Assembly: GCF_014839805.1 (NCBI RefSeq)
Contig: NC_051130.1
Location: 8,370,001 to 8,434,000 of the forward strand
Length of the DNA: 64,000 nt
Origin: Manduca sexta
Taxonomy: Eukaryota > Arthropoda > Insecta > Lepidoptera > Sphingidae
Direction: 5' to 3'
Shown: positions 24,501-33,937 of the stretch, in pieces
How positions within the stretch are numbered: position 1 is the stretch's first letter
Layout of the letters: every line of letters begins with the position of its first letter
Translations under genes and position numbers: made by a program
The notes under the pieces: generated by a model
What the model was told of the DNA's origin: nothing
Databases searched by the model: none
The model's input: the letters and a program-made list of their open reading frames with translations, nothing else

Positions 24501-27500
24501 GATGGGGTAAGCAGAGGTGCAACCAAAGCATCTAATTGTCGCCGTGTGTGTTCCGTCATATGATGTGATAAGGGACGAGCCTATCGCCGTGTCGAGCACG
24601 AATTTCAGACTTCGGTCTAATCGAGCAAAAAAGCCAATATCACTTTGCCCGTTTAAGGATTCTTATGTTGATATGTAGTCTATTCTAATATAAAAAAAAA
24701 TGAACAGTGGGCTGGGTTATTATGTCGGGTATTCCGGGAAAAGCCTTTCATGCAGTCATTCGCGAACAAAAACTAGTTGGGATCATTATTTAAAATATCG
24801 CTTGTTTTTAAAGTGGGTTCGACATGCCCTAGGGACGCTTTTTAACCCATTTCCAAGGAAGACTATACAAGCCTTTTTTTTGTGACTCAGCCATGCACAC
24901 ACGTCCTGCACCAGTAATTTAACGACGACAGGCCTAATCCATTATATGGGAAACAGTGGCGAAGGGTGAAATTTAAGAAAGGGAAGCCGGTACAAAATAT
25001 AGGTATTAATACTAATTAGATTTTAGCCCACTACGCTATAAATATAAATTATTATTTTATTAAAAATATAATTTATTTTAAATATATTTTTATCTTTATT
25101 TAAAGAGCTTGGTCGTTATTTCACGACTATGTCGCTCCGTACGTCCACTTTTACCCGTGCCTAACTTTTGATGATATCAAAATATTTTTTTTAATAAAAG
25201 TGAAGCCGGTAGGAATCAGGTTATATCTACCCTTTGCCACTAATGGGAACTAAATTGTTTTTAAATTAAAATAACATCGCTTCTGCAAATATTTACATCT
25301 TTGGGACAATTTCGAAATTCAAATATCAATACATAATAACAAATATCCCATTTTATACATATTATAGCAACCTTAACTGCCTATATTACCCAACTATATT
25401 GTATAAAGCTATGAGTATGTATACAAAAATCAATTAACGAACGAGACCACTTAATTGAATGCAGGTCAAACCGTCGTATGAGTTGTGCATGTAACAGAGC
25501 CTTGGAATGGCAAAGGCATGACACTTATGGTGCCAAGAATGGACGGATTTAGGACAATATGCTATAGATCTACTAAGTACTTAGTCGGTTGCGAATCGTA
25601 GTTTTATAGTTTTTATGAATCTACCATTTGGTTTAGATATAGACTTTACTCAGTAATGGGACAAAATATATTTTTTTATCTTGTTTTATTGCCTTTGAAA
25701 TAGTCACAGCACACTCCAATACGATTATAATATACTAGACTATGACGTCATGAATGATATTCAAAGATTCCATTTGCAAAAGTTATTCGAATTAATTTAT
25801 TTGAAATTACGGTTCCGATCTCACGCTATATAATTATTTTTGCAACTCGGTTATAGGAAATGCTATAAACCATGCCAACTAATGGAGCTAAACAACTATT
25901 ACAAGCAAACTATCGCGTAAAACGAGTTAACGATTGTGAATTAACCAACATAAAACTTAATTCAGTTGATATGTACAGTGCATGCCGCGTGAATGATAAC
26001 ATTTAATTATTATGATTGCTAATGGAATTAATTAAGAAGCCGCCGTCGCTAATGATTTTATGACTGGCAAATATTTTGAGTTTGATAACATATTACAATA
26101 TTTAGCTTTATGAATGCTACTTTTTTTCTCTTTTGTGTTACGGATGATGTGCAAAAAATCTAGGTGCCGAAGCGTTTCAAACATGTTCGAAATTGTTTGA
26201 CTATTTGTAAATTTTATTTGTACAAGTCTGGTTACGTGCAAATTCCAGCTGATAATTTATTTATAACATTATTATTTATTACAAAAGATTATAATTTATT
26301 GATACCTGGATAATTTTTTTTAAGCTTTTAAAAGTTGCAAATAAAAGTAGTAAATCACTTACAAATAAATGAGTTAGTAATATTTTTAATGTCGATTCCT
26401 GCAGCCATTATAACATCTACAATTCTTTTTATAAAACATACTTTATTTGTAAACAATCAAAGCAAGATAAGCATTACGATTTGCCCCTCTCATCTCAAAG
26501 AATGTTAAGACTCAAACTACGACACGTTTATCGTGAAACATTTCCATATCGGACACGTAACAATTGGACAAATTCAATGACAATCGAAAGGTATAAGAAG
26601 CAATTGAATGATAACATTGATAAGAGTGCATGTAATGCGGCGGCGTCACATGACAAGCTACGTATACGATAGCGTATTACTTAATACCGATTTAAGCCGA
26701 GATTAGTGCCACAAGCGCCAGTCTGCAATCCGATTGTGGACAATCTTGAAGGTAGGAAAGGCTATATAGATAGTGATTGAGGTTTGCTTTTGGATTTGTG
26801 GAAGTATATTTAGTTTTTTCTTTGTGGGAGGAAGTTTATTTTTGAAATTAATTACTTTTATACCAATAGATGAAGTAGACAAACCACAATTCGATTCTTA
26901 TTGACAAAATGATTAAAATAGTTTTTGAAAACTGAAATATTTGACAATATTATTCCGCCCATAATTTGCGACAATATAATTCCGTCTATAATTTATGCAT
27001 GTAGTGTCCACTTATAGAAAGTCGACCACCTGGTTACGTTCTTAACTATTTACGTTCTAAATTTTGAGTTTGTATCTACTTATTACCAACTAGTTTAGTG
27101 GACCTAAACAAGAAAAAAAATATGATGATGTTGACCAATCATTACTAATGTAAATTAAGATTTAACATGCCTTTTATTGTCGCAAATATAAGTATGTTAT
27201 TTCGTCATTGGTTTCAAATATACATTTGGTGTAAACAGGAAAATTGGCCGTTATTTATTCCATATGGCTTGCATCGCTAGCAAGTTACATCATTAATATT
27301 ATGAACGATATTTCTCCGAATAAAATATATGTATGGGCTTAGCCTATCTTAGACTTATACGGTCGACGTTATCCAGTCTAGTACAAAAAATGTAAGCGAT
27401 AATTCTCTCGCTGGGATATGTAATTACTAGTGGCGAATGGTGACATTTTCCCGATCCGATCCGATCCAACATATAGGTACTAATACCCATGAATGAGGTC

Positions 27501-30500
27501 TATAAATCGTTTTAATGACAATCCGATTTTACATAAATTATGAAAATGAAGCCGGCAGGAATCGGGTTATATGGACTCTACCATTGGTCATTACCATATA
27601 TCTTTGTCTTTTATTTGCGTTTACGATAGTAGACAAGCATCTTCAGGTCTACGTCCCCTGAGGTTCCGTCGTCAAATCCGTCATCGGATTCGTAACATTC
27701 GTCATCCGAAACCACGTATTTCGTTTTTCGAAGTAGACCCTCAGGTATAAATTCACTTATGACCCTACAAAGGAGAAAAGCTGCACTCCCTTACCAAACA
27801 AAATTTGAGAATCCTTTCCATTCGGGTCAAGTCGTGTCCACCTATGCTTTCACTAGCAAAAATAACTCTTGTAAACGTTACTATAATGTTGATTGTCGTA
27901 TAGCCGTACGAGCGCGCGAACCTGGCGGACGCGCTGCTGCCGCGCACGCTGATCGACGGCGAGCTGATCATCCGGCAGGGCGACACCGCCGACGGCATGT
28001 ACTTCGTCGAGGACGGCTCCGTCAGCATCCGCATCACGCGCGACGACGGCAACGAGCACGAGATCAAGCGCCTCGGTATGTTTTGTTGGTTTCTATTATT
28101 TTGCAGGCATTGCCGGTCAAATATACAACGAGAAGACAAATCATTTAGATTAACAACAAAACTTGCAGAAGTTAACTTACGCAAACGATTTTACCGTGTA
28201 AATCGCGACAAGCTGACATTTTGAAATTTTGATACAGAACTTGTGGCATGTCATTACAATCATTGAAATATTGCCTTTAAAATAAACGCATCTGGATATT
28301 CTTGCGCAATCTATAATTACTGCGAGAACTCGCTAGTCTAGTCTAAACTTATGTCACTAATTTTGTTGGTAGTTGTGATTATTAAGCGTTTAGCGCCAGC
28401 CTTCATAAGCAATCTGTTCGCGATCTGAGATATGTGACGTCAAAAGTAGCAGTTTAAAATGCACTAAATCACAACTCTTATGTTTTATCTATTTAACACT
28501 GCAGTGTCCATAATTGAACTTATACTTAGTACAACCTGACGAAATAAATAAACACCTCGCTATGTCGCGATAAAATATGTAATTAATTTCTTGTACATTT
28601 AAATTTTAACATTAACTTTAAAACGGGAAACCAAAAGTGGCGCTCTCAAAGTTCTCTCGGGTTTGCCATTTTCCTGGTCAAACTATACAGTCTAAGTGGA
28701 GCAACGAGGGTCTTTATTTCACGGCTGCCAATACAATAGGTAGCGGCTTACCTTCCTATATGTACACTTGTCGACCCCGGCACATTACTCGGCGGAACGA
28801 CTCGCTACAGATTTTCATCATGTAGCCTACACGAGGCCGCTGTCGGTTAGATGTAGGCTCCCCTCCGATCAGCAAATTAATGTTCATGACCGTTTAACAA
28901 AGTTTACTGTCAATTCAAATTCATGTTCATTAAAAAATTAGGCGTGCAACGACTTCACAATTGCACCTAAATAATGTCGCGAGAATGTTATTAAATATGA
29001 AAATTACCTGCAGTTTTCTAACTAGGCGCAAGATCGCAAAGAGAAATGTTTTTTTTACAATTCCCACAAATTAATAATTTTGGAATAGGTCCTTATTTTA
29101 TTAAGATTGCGAAGTGACATCTGTATAAATTGATTGTGGAGTGCAATAAACTTTGAGTTTGAATTTGAAAATAGGGTTTCCTTAGTAGCCTAAAACTGAA
29201 CACTGAATCTTTGTTATTCACATTGCATTGTATATGATTTTTTTATGATAATCACGAATGTTATAATCAGTTATGATGGTCGTTACAAAAGCAATAAAAT
29301 TATGCACAATGGCATTGTTATGACGTCGATCATATTAAATCTTATTTTTTTTCTCGACGGAATATCTTTGTTCGTTAATTGCGCATGATTTTTTTATTCA
29401 TTAACGATTTTATTGACTGCCTATTGTGTGCATACGACTATTATACGTATTATAGTAATAAAAATATTATTAGCATCATGTATCTACGGTGCCAGTGTTG
29501 GACATGGGTTATTACAAGAGCTGCATTTGGTCCACGCCGGTTTAAAACTAAAACAAAAAAAAACTAATTAGTAGATATACGGACTGCAGAATACACCTTT
29601 GAAATTATTATAAATATTTTTTTTAACTCTGGATTATAACAATGTTTCCTGTACACATGGAATTTCTTGGAGTCATAGGAACGTTATGGGGCTGGATTAG
29701 AACCCTTGACCTTCTGGATAATCCATTCCGTTGCCCGCCATCGCTGGTTAAAATAATGTTTACATATTGCCGTTAAACATTTCCATGGAGTTTAGTTTTA
29801 CGCTTGTGACGTCATCGTAGCCGGTACAATTTTAATGTTAGTCTGGTATGTTTCTGAAATGTCCTGCAACTAACCCAATGCCAGATGTATGGAATTATTA
29901 TTCTAGTAGTTTCTCTAAGATCTTTTTTTTTAAGATAGTAGATAAAAGTTTCAAAACATAGTGACAATTTGCTTGTCTAATTCACCTAGTCTCATGAGAC
30001 AAAATTTATTTATGAGACATAAATAATTACATTGGTTTTAAGTGCCTCATTACGTTTTTTATTTCTGTAAACTGCATTTTTGAGTAACTTCAACGAACTG
30101 ACGTTCTGAATTCAATTTTATTTCAATTACAGTTAACGTCTACTACATACTTTTAGGAAGGTGTCCCATTATTGTTTTTTTTTTTGCAGGCAAGGGCGGT
30201 TACTTCGGCGAGCTGGCCCTTGTGACCCACAAGCCGCGTGCCGCCTCCGCTTACGCCGTCGGGCCCACTAAGGTGGCATGTAAGTATCTACAAGACTATT
30301 TAATATTTAAGGGCCAGTTAACATAAAAGACAGTTAATGCGTAATACACGTTTTTGTTTACCATTTTGTTTACAAACATTGCTCAACAGCAGAAATAGAC
30401 GAAGCGTAGATACGCTAGTGAGACTTACACTCGCATATGAGATAAGTACATGTCACCTAATGATACAAGCTCTACATAAAACACTATCGCACTGTTGGAA

Positions 30501-33500
30501 ACAGATCTATTGAGAGCGTATATATTTCGCATCACATTTTTTTTTATTCGAGTACGTCAAAGTGATTTCATTGACCTGATGGTAAGTGGAATGGAGTCCA
30601 ATAGAATGTCGACTGATGAGAGATGAGTACCCCTCGGCAGTCGTCACAATTATGCCGGCCTGTTGGGACCGGATATACACAGGCTGATCTCGGAAAAGAA
30701 CACACTTCATGGACCACTACGACGGGTTTTAACACCTTATATACCAGTGGCGAAGGGTGAAATTTTTCTAAAGGTAACCCGGTGTGAAATATTTGGCGTC
30801 AGTTAAGATATCGGGAGCAATTTATGGGAAAACTAAAACTAAGACAACGCATTAATCTTGCTTCGAAATCGTCTAACGTTGACATACCTACTAAATTACC
30901 TATTATGCGTAAATAATTGAAACATTTATAAAATCGAACAATAAATGTAGATAATTCTCCTTCCATTAATCACAAACATAAGTACTTACCTATTAATTTG
31001 TTATAAAAGCAACAAAAGTAAGTAAGTAAGTATTAAAATTATAACCACACTACCTCCAAATAAATATCTGTTCTTTTTTTTTTTTCAAAATAAAACTTTA
31101 AATGTAATTACCCCATATAGAAATAGGTATCACGATCGTCAAACAGACCAACAGTTTAAATATACTTTCATGATAAACGTATATAATTATCAATTAAAAT
31201 AATAAAGAAAGGTTATTCGTTAACTTTTGCTTGTATCGTTTTAAATTCAGTAAAATATAATAAGTAAGTACTTATTTTCTTCTAACACATATTTTGTGTC
31301 TAAAATCAAAAACTTTCAGATCTACTTTTAATATTTAACCATCTAAATACTAATATGTGAAATTACAGACTAATAATATACTTACGTAAAGGTAGACATT
31401 AAACTGATCACAGGTAGTTAATTCTATTATAATACATATTTACTTGTAGTTTCTAAATAAACAAAGCGCTGGTTACTTAATATCACAAAACTATCAAAAA
31501 ATAAAATGAATATGACAATTTACAAACACCGCAACTTAGTAGCATAATAAATTATGACGTTTAATGGACGTAAAAAGTGACAACTATACAAAGTCGGTTA
31601 ACGTGAAGCCGAAAATGCTCGGGTTACCTTTGCCCATATCTTCCGCGCGATTCCGACAAACACTGGCATAGAAAGTCATACAAAGTGCTGCCATCTATAT
31701 TAAAAAACATACTACGACATTAAGCCGCTTGACAGCGGGTTACCTTGCGCCAGTGGCGTCACAATTTCACTTTGGTAACGGAATTTCTGGGGAACTAAAT
31801 ACAAAGTGCGCCATCTATCGTTATTTAAAATAGGTAATCGATATCGATTAAATTAACAAACAATGGGCTATTCGCCGATAGATGTCATTATTAAGTGATC
31901 ATTAATTAATAAGTTAAGCTATTATAATTATTGTCCACTGTCTGGTATGTTGTAAATTTATATTTGCCTATTAAATATTTTGTTTAGTATTACCGAAAAC
32001 CTAAAAGGGAAGCCGATGGGAATCGGCTTGTATGGACGCTTCGCCACTGTTATATACGTTGGTCGCTATCCGGGCGGATATAAAATATATCCTACCACCA
32101 GTAATAATGTTGTCTATAAAACATAGTGATAGTAGTGACATGTTTGTGCGTTGATAACTGTCCGGCACGCATCCTTCCTCATGTCCCTCTGATAATCGAC
32201 ATCCGTGACTGCTTGCAGCATTCGTTTTCGTGCATTGGTCATTATTTTTCTTTATCGTAATATGTACTTTGAAGTCACGAAATAAGAAATTACGGTATAG
32301 ATATATACAAATATGTTGAAAAGAATATTTGTTTGCAAAACAACGTTAAAATCTATAGCGTAATTAAAAATATTATGGCAAAAACGCTGGTTTACATAAA
32401 ATGGCAAATAATAATTTACAATTAAATGCAAAATTTTAATTTTTTTTTATTATTTATAATAAAGAAGTCGATATTTTATGTCGATATTTGGACAAAACAA
32501 TATTACACATTTAATCAATAACTTGAGTACTGCTTACCACAGCCCAATCTCTTAACATAGCTAAAAAGATCAGTTCAACTGAAAATTCTGTTTCAAGATT
32601 GTTCAATATAACTGGTCTTTGCTCTTCACGACTAGTGAAATATTTTCAAAAAATCCTCATATGCAACACATTTGGAATAACATCTTGATTACACAGCGGC
32701 ATTGAGCCGAAGGTCCCGCCGATAACGCATGCGTCAACTGTCAACGTGTGCATTTAGCACTAGAAATACAATTTATTCGCATCGATATCGTTGTGATCAA
32801 AATTTTGTGCTCTTTACATCTTATGGTGATCGATTGATACCACGAATGAAAAAAAAAACCCCAACAGATTAGCGACAGCAGAATGGGTAGCCATTCTGCT
32901 GTCGTTTAAGGACCGGGGAGATTGGGCTCAAGTGGGAATGGATTTATAAGAGTTCTGTAAAAACAACTTGACATGAGTGGCTGATCCATATAACCCCATT
33001 TCCTTTGTAATGTATGTAAAATCTAACATCGAAATAATTAAATTCCTATTTTTTATTTATAATATTTCGATTTTAGGTCACAGTGAGTTGTGCTGCCAAT
33101 ATAACCCCATAATAATGAAACCAAATATACAAAAATAAATAAGCAGCATGATTTTCGATACTCCAGTGTCGCATTAGCATTAAGTAATTCGCAATTTGCT
33201 AATCTTGAAAAACACCTGTGCGCAGCATTCTTGGAATAATGCATTCATTTGATCCGCTCTTGAATTAAATTCCGTGAAGCATAACTTGATTGTATTGTTT
33301 TATAAAATATCTTTCCGTAATAAATTTTAACTGAATAATTGTTTATTATTTTTTATGACTTCATATCTTTACATATTTTATACGCCAAAATTACTAAGGT
33401 TTTGTGTTTTAATTATGGAAAAAAGAAACATAGATACTTCTTTACGTGGCCTTCTTATACGATGGTCGAATGAGAATAATATTTTTGCTTTGTGTTGCTT

Positions 33501-33937
33501 GCGAGCATGAGGCCCTGAGTTGTTGCCCCTTTCGCCAAACCCTAACACCGTCACTGGCTGTAACACTGATGTCTCAGTAACAATATCAGCTATACATTTC
33601 ATTCATATATTTCATAAGAATTTTGTCCCTAATTTAAAATGTCCGTAGTTATATAACTGATCTTGAGTGTTATTCAGAAATATTAATAATTATTCTTATA
33701 CATTGTTTTGATGTATCATAAGTGCAACTTTGTTCGCCTACGTGATAAATAAAGTATTTTATTTACATATATTACTTTGCCAATAACACATTGCGTTCCA
33801 TTACAGTCCTGGACGTGGAGACATTCGAGCGTCTGCTTGGCCCATGCATGGAGATCATGAAGCGCAACATCGACGACTACGAGGAACAGCTGGTGAAGTT
33901 GTTCGGCGACAAGACCAACCTCACCGACGTGCGATGA
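7820..33937 (+). CDS. Pka-R2: cAMP-dependent protein kinase type II regulatory subunit
   Basis: Binds and inhibits the PKA catalytic subunit and releases it on cAMP binding; anchored by AKAPs. Seven exons with matching phases: 7820-8033, 11240-11430, 16793-16930, 23229-23441, 27904-28075, 30190-30279, 33807-33937, giving 382 aa, a normal RII length. Exon 1 holds the dimerisation/docking domain (residues about 8-47, [20 protein letters not shown]). Exon 2 holds the inhibitor site RRKSV (Ser84); a phosphorylatable Ser makes it type II rather than type I. Exons 2-4 form cAMP site A with the phosphate-binding cassette [15 protein letters not shown] (Glu194, Arg203). Exons 5-7 form site B with [15 protein letters not shown] (Glu317, Arg326), then [15 protein letters not shown]. 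The exons are very GC-rich compared with their introns. The start is the first ATG in the docking-domain exon. No broken frame. Confidence 0.96.
8034..11239 (+). other. Pka-R2 intron 1
   Basis: AT-rich intron of 3.2 kb. Donor GAAG|GTACAC, acceptor GTGTGCCAG. I see no gene, and no repeat I can name. Confidence 0.75.
11842..12105 (-). mobile_element. tRNA-derived SINE with 14-bp target duplication
   Basis: Read on the minus strand, the head has an A-box-like TGGCGTAGTTG and a B box GGTTCGAATCC, followed by a conserved body and a (CATA)n-type tail at 11842-11858. A perfect 14-bp target duplication TCTCTTATAATCAT flanks it at 11828-11841 and 12106-12119. The intact duplication and boxes point to a fairly recent insertion. 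The family resembles SINEs I recall from Lepidoptera; the name is not certain. Confidence 0.88.
12169..12390 (+). mobile_element. Diverged copy of the same tRNA-derived SINE
   Basis: Plus-strand copy of the 11842-12105 family: head TCCGGTGGCATAATTG, B-box-like GGATTTGAACCTCGGATC, the CGGATTTGTGCCCAACATGG body motif and the tail motif (ACACCCCTGCTTACCC). More decayed than its neighbour; lies only about 60 bp from it in opposite orientation. Confidence 0.75.
13146..13262 (-). mobile_element. SINE fragment (same family as 11842-12105)
   Basis: Minus-strand body fragment without the tRNA head. Shares CATATCGGGCACAAATTC and GACTGATACTGAGCAGAA with the intact copy. Confidence 0.7.
13795..14433 (+). 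mobile_element. Non-autonomous Helitron-like element
   Basis: Begins with TCTATACTATTATATAAAG after an A and ends in GCGGGCAGAGCCGCGGGCAA plus AAGCTTGT, a GC-rich hairpin just before a CT-type terminus. These are Helitron hallmarks, and similar elements are common in Lepidoptera. Internally, a block of about 110 bp containing ATAGCCCTTTGTTCGTGGA and GCTATAGGCTATATAT occurs twice in tandem (about 13850-13965 and 13966-14085). No Rep/helicase coding sequence is present. Confidence 0.75.
14812..15112 (+). mobile_element. LINE-like 3' fragment (RTE-like, family uncertain)
   Basis: Contains the block GTAGGTCTCTCATATG...TCTATTTCTGCCACTGAGCA and ends TACCATCAGGCGGACGGCAA followed by an A-rich tail. 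The same block occurs at 38700-38815 and reverse-complemented near 16320-16385, showing a dispersed repeat. Assignment to a non-LTR 3' end is from memory. Confidence 0.55.
15738..15886 (-). mobile_element. hAT-like MITE, copy 1
   Basis: Ends CAGTGG... and ...CTACTG, with GTGGCCAA before and GTAGCCAA after (8-bp duplication, 7/8). Body is the reverse orientation of the copies at 24954 and 27428 (ATTCTAACCGGCTGGCTACC; TTTCGAAAAACTTCACCCTT). Confidence 0.8.
16160..16385 (-). mobile_element. LINE-like 3' fragment, reverse orientation
   Basis: GCGGTAGAAATAGACATGCG and GGTGGTACC near 16325-16375 are the reverse complement of blocks in 14812-15112 and 38700-38815. The left limit is approximate. Confidence 0.45.
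16624..16735 (+). mobile_element. SINE fragment (tail half)
   Basis: GGCGATAGGCTCGTCCCCTA and the downstream TTTGCTTACTGC...CGTGATGCTAT match the 3' half of the 11842-12105 SINE family. It ends only about 60 bp before Pka-R2 exon 3, close to the splice acceptor region. Confidence 0.6.
17043..17135 (+). mobile_element. SINE head fragment
   Basis: GACTGCCTCAGGGGCGTAGT resembles the tRNA-like head of the 11842 family, with a decayed B box (GGGCTCGATATCC). Body missing. Confidence 0.5.
17817..18143 (+). mobile_element. tRNA-derived SINE, second family, with 14-bp target duplication
   Basis: tRNA-like head GCGATAGCCTAGTTGG (A box) and GCAGGTTCAAATC (B box); body includes GTGAAGAAACCTGCATAC and GGCCAGCGTGGTGGAGTAAG; ends ...ATACAGGGCTTATATT. 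A perfect 14-bp duplication TATGTAAGGAGTAA lies at 17803-17816 and 18144-18157. This sequence type is a widespread lepidopteran SINE in my recollection. Confidence 0.9.
18547..18572. repeat. (AT)n microsatellite
   Basis: Uninterrupted TA dinucleotides. Confidence 0.9.
20368..20508. mobile_element. MITE candidate with about 27-bp terminal inverted repeats
   Basis: Left end 20368-20394 (TGAAAGGCTAATTGC + TTAAACGACATT) and right end 20481-20508 are reverse complements apart from small indels. The 86-bp interior is T-rich and non-coding. No clear target duplication was found, so the superfamily is unknown. Confidence 0.65.
20553..20709 (-). mobile_element. hAT-like MITE, copy 2
   Basis: Ends CAGTGGCAAAGG and CTTCGCCACTG; flanked by GTATAGGT and CTATAGGT (7/8 duplication). 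Body as in copy 1. Confidence 0.85.
21790..21955 (+). mobile_element. Possible retroposed sequence ending in poly(A)
   Basis: C-rich segment ending CAGTATCCCATCCGC followed by about 17 A residues (21939-21955). This looks like the 3' end of a poly(A) retroposon. I found no target duplication and the family is unknown. Confidence 0.35.
22590..22613. repeat. (GAAT)n microsatellite
   Basis: Tandem GAAC/GAAT tetranucleotides. Confidence 0.8.
22754..22930 (+). mobile_element. Diverged SINE copy
   Basis: Contains a decayed B box (GGGGTCAAATCTCGAATC), ATCGGCCCGGATTTTGGACT and GATATGACAATAAGCTCGC, matching the 11842 family in plus orientation. Confidence 0.65.
23665..23826 (-). mobile_element. hAT-like MITE, copy 3
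   Basis: Ends TAGTTGCGAAGG and CTTCGCCACTA (degenerate termini), flanked by ATTTCCAT and TATTCCAT (6/8). Internal ATTCCTACCGGCTTCCC and CGGGTTACCTTTCG match the other copies. Confidence 0.75.
24114..24205. other. GC-rich patch bounded by 10-bp inverted repeats
   Basis: GCGCGTCCGT at 24114-24123 and ACGGACGCGC at 24196-24205 are perfect reverse complements around a GC-rich interior in an AT-rich intron. It could be a regulatory island or repeat remnant; function unknown. Confidence 0.4.
24445..24660 (-). mobile_element. SINE copy (11842 family), minus orientation
   Basis: Shares GATGGGGTAAGCAGAGGTGC, GTTCCGTCATATGATGTGAT and CCAATATCACTTTGCCCG with the intact copy. The tRNA head is lost or decayed. 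Confidence 0.7.
24954..25242 (+). mobile_element. hAT-like MITE, copy 4 (with extra internal sequence)
   Basis: Starts CAGTGGCGAAGGGTGAAATT and ends TTTGCCACTA; flanked by ATGGGAAA and ATGGGAAC (7/8). About 290 bp, longer than the 150-160 bp copies, with an AT-rich insert and CGCTCCGTACGTCCACT, a motif also present near 15472. Confidence 0.85.
27428..27586 (+). mobile_element. hAT-like MITE, copy 5
   Basis: Starts TAGTGGCGAATGG, ends ACTCTACCATTGG; flanked by GTAATTAC and GTCATTAC (7/8). Internal GCCGGCAGGAATCGGGTTAT is shared with the other copies. Contains CCGAT tandem pentamers near 27450. Confidence 0.8.
27611..27764 (-). CDS. Unrecognised antisense terminal-exon-like ORF
   Basis: On the minus strand a good acceptor (CTTTTCTCCTTTGTAG) ends at 27765. 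It is followed by about 50 open codons beginning [18 protein letters not shown], then an acidic stretch ([16 protein letters not shown]), ending in KRK and TAA at 27611-27613. The stop overlaps an AATAAA. This combination looks like the last exon of a gene or a retained fragment of one. It lies inside Pka-R2 intron 4 (opposite strand), 24 bp beyond a MITE and 140 bp before Pka-R2 exon 5. I do not recognise the protein and found no partner exon. Confidence 0.35.
28076..30189 (+). other. Pka-R2 intron 5
   Basis: 2.1 kb AT-rich intron. Donor CTCG|GTATG, acceptor T-tract then TTTTTTGCAG. A B-box-like GGGTTCTAATCC occurs on the minus strand near 29700, possibly an old SINE. Nothing else nameable. 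Confidence 0.65.
30540..30736. mobile_element. LINE-like repeat fragment
   Basis: Contains AATTATGCCGGCCTGTTGGG and ACCGGATATACACAGGCTGA, a block I recall from lepidopteran interspersed repeats. The hAT-like element sits directly at its right end. Family not certain. Confidence 0.45.
30745..32049 (+). mobile_element. Long non-autonomous hAT-like element (about 1.3 kb)
   Basis: Starts CAGTGGCGAAGGGTGAAATT and ends GCTTCGCCACTG, with a perfect 8-bp target duplication TTATATAC at 30737-30744 and 32050-32057. Termini match the short MITEs in this window (GAAGCCGATGGGAATCGGCT inside the right end). The AT-rich interior has no transposase-like ORF. CAG-initial ends and 8-bp duplications are typical of hAT elements. 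Confidence 0.88.
31016..31033. repeat. (AAGT)n microsatellite
   Basis: Tandem AAGT units inside the long hAT-like element. Confidence 0.8.
32974..33031 (-). mobile_element. Truncated hAT-like MITE fragment
   Basis: GAGTGGCTGATCCATATAAC followed by TTTGTAATGTATGTAAAATC resembles one end of the MITE family. The other end was not found. Confidence 0.5.

Larger units (their letters stand above)
23442..27903 (+). other. Pka-R2 intron 4
   Basis: 4.5 kb intron with three hAT-like MITEs, a SINE copy, a GC-rich patch (24112-24250) and an antisense exon-like ORF at 27611-27764. Confidence 0.7.
30280..33806 (+). other. Pka-R2 intron 6
   Basis: 3.5 kb intron holding a LINE-like fragment, the long 1.3 kb hAT-like element and a truncated MITE. 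No host exon recognised. Confidence 0.65.
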
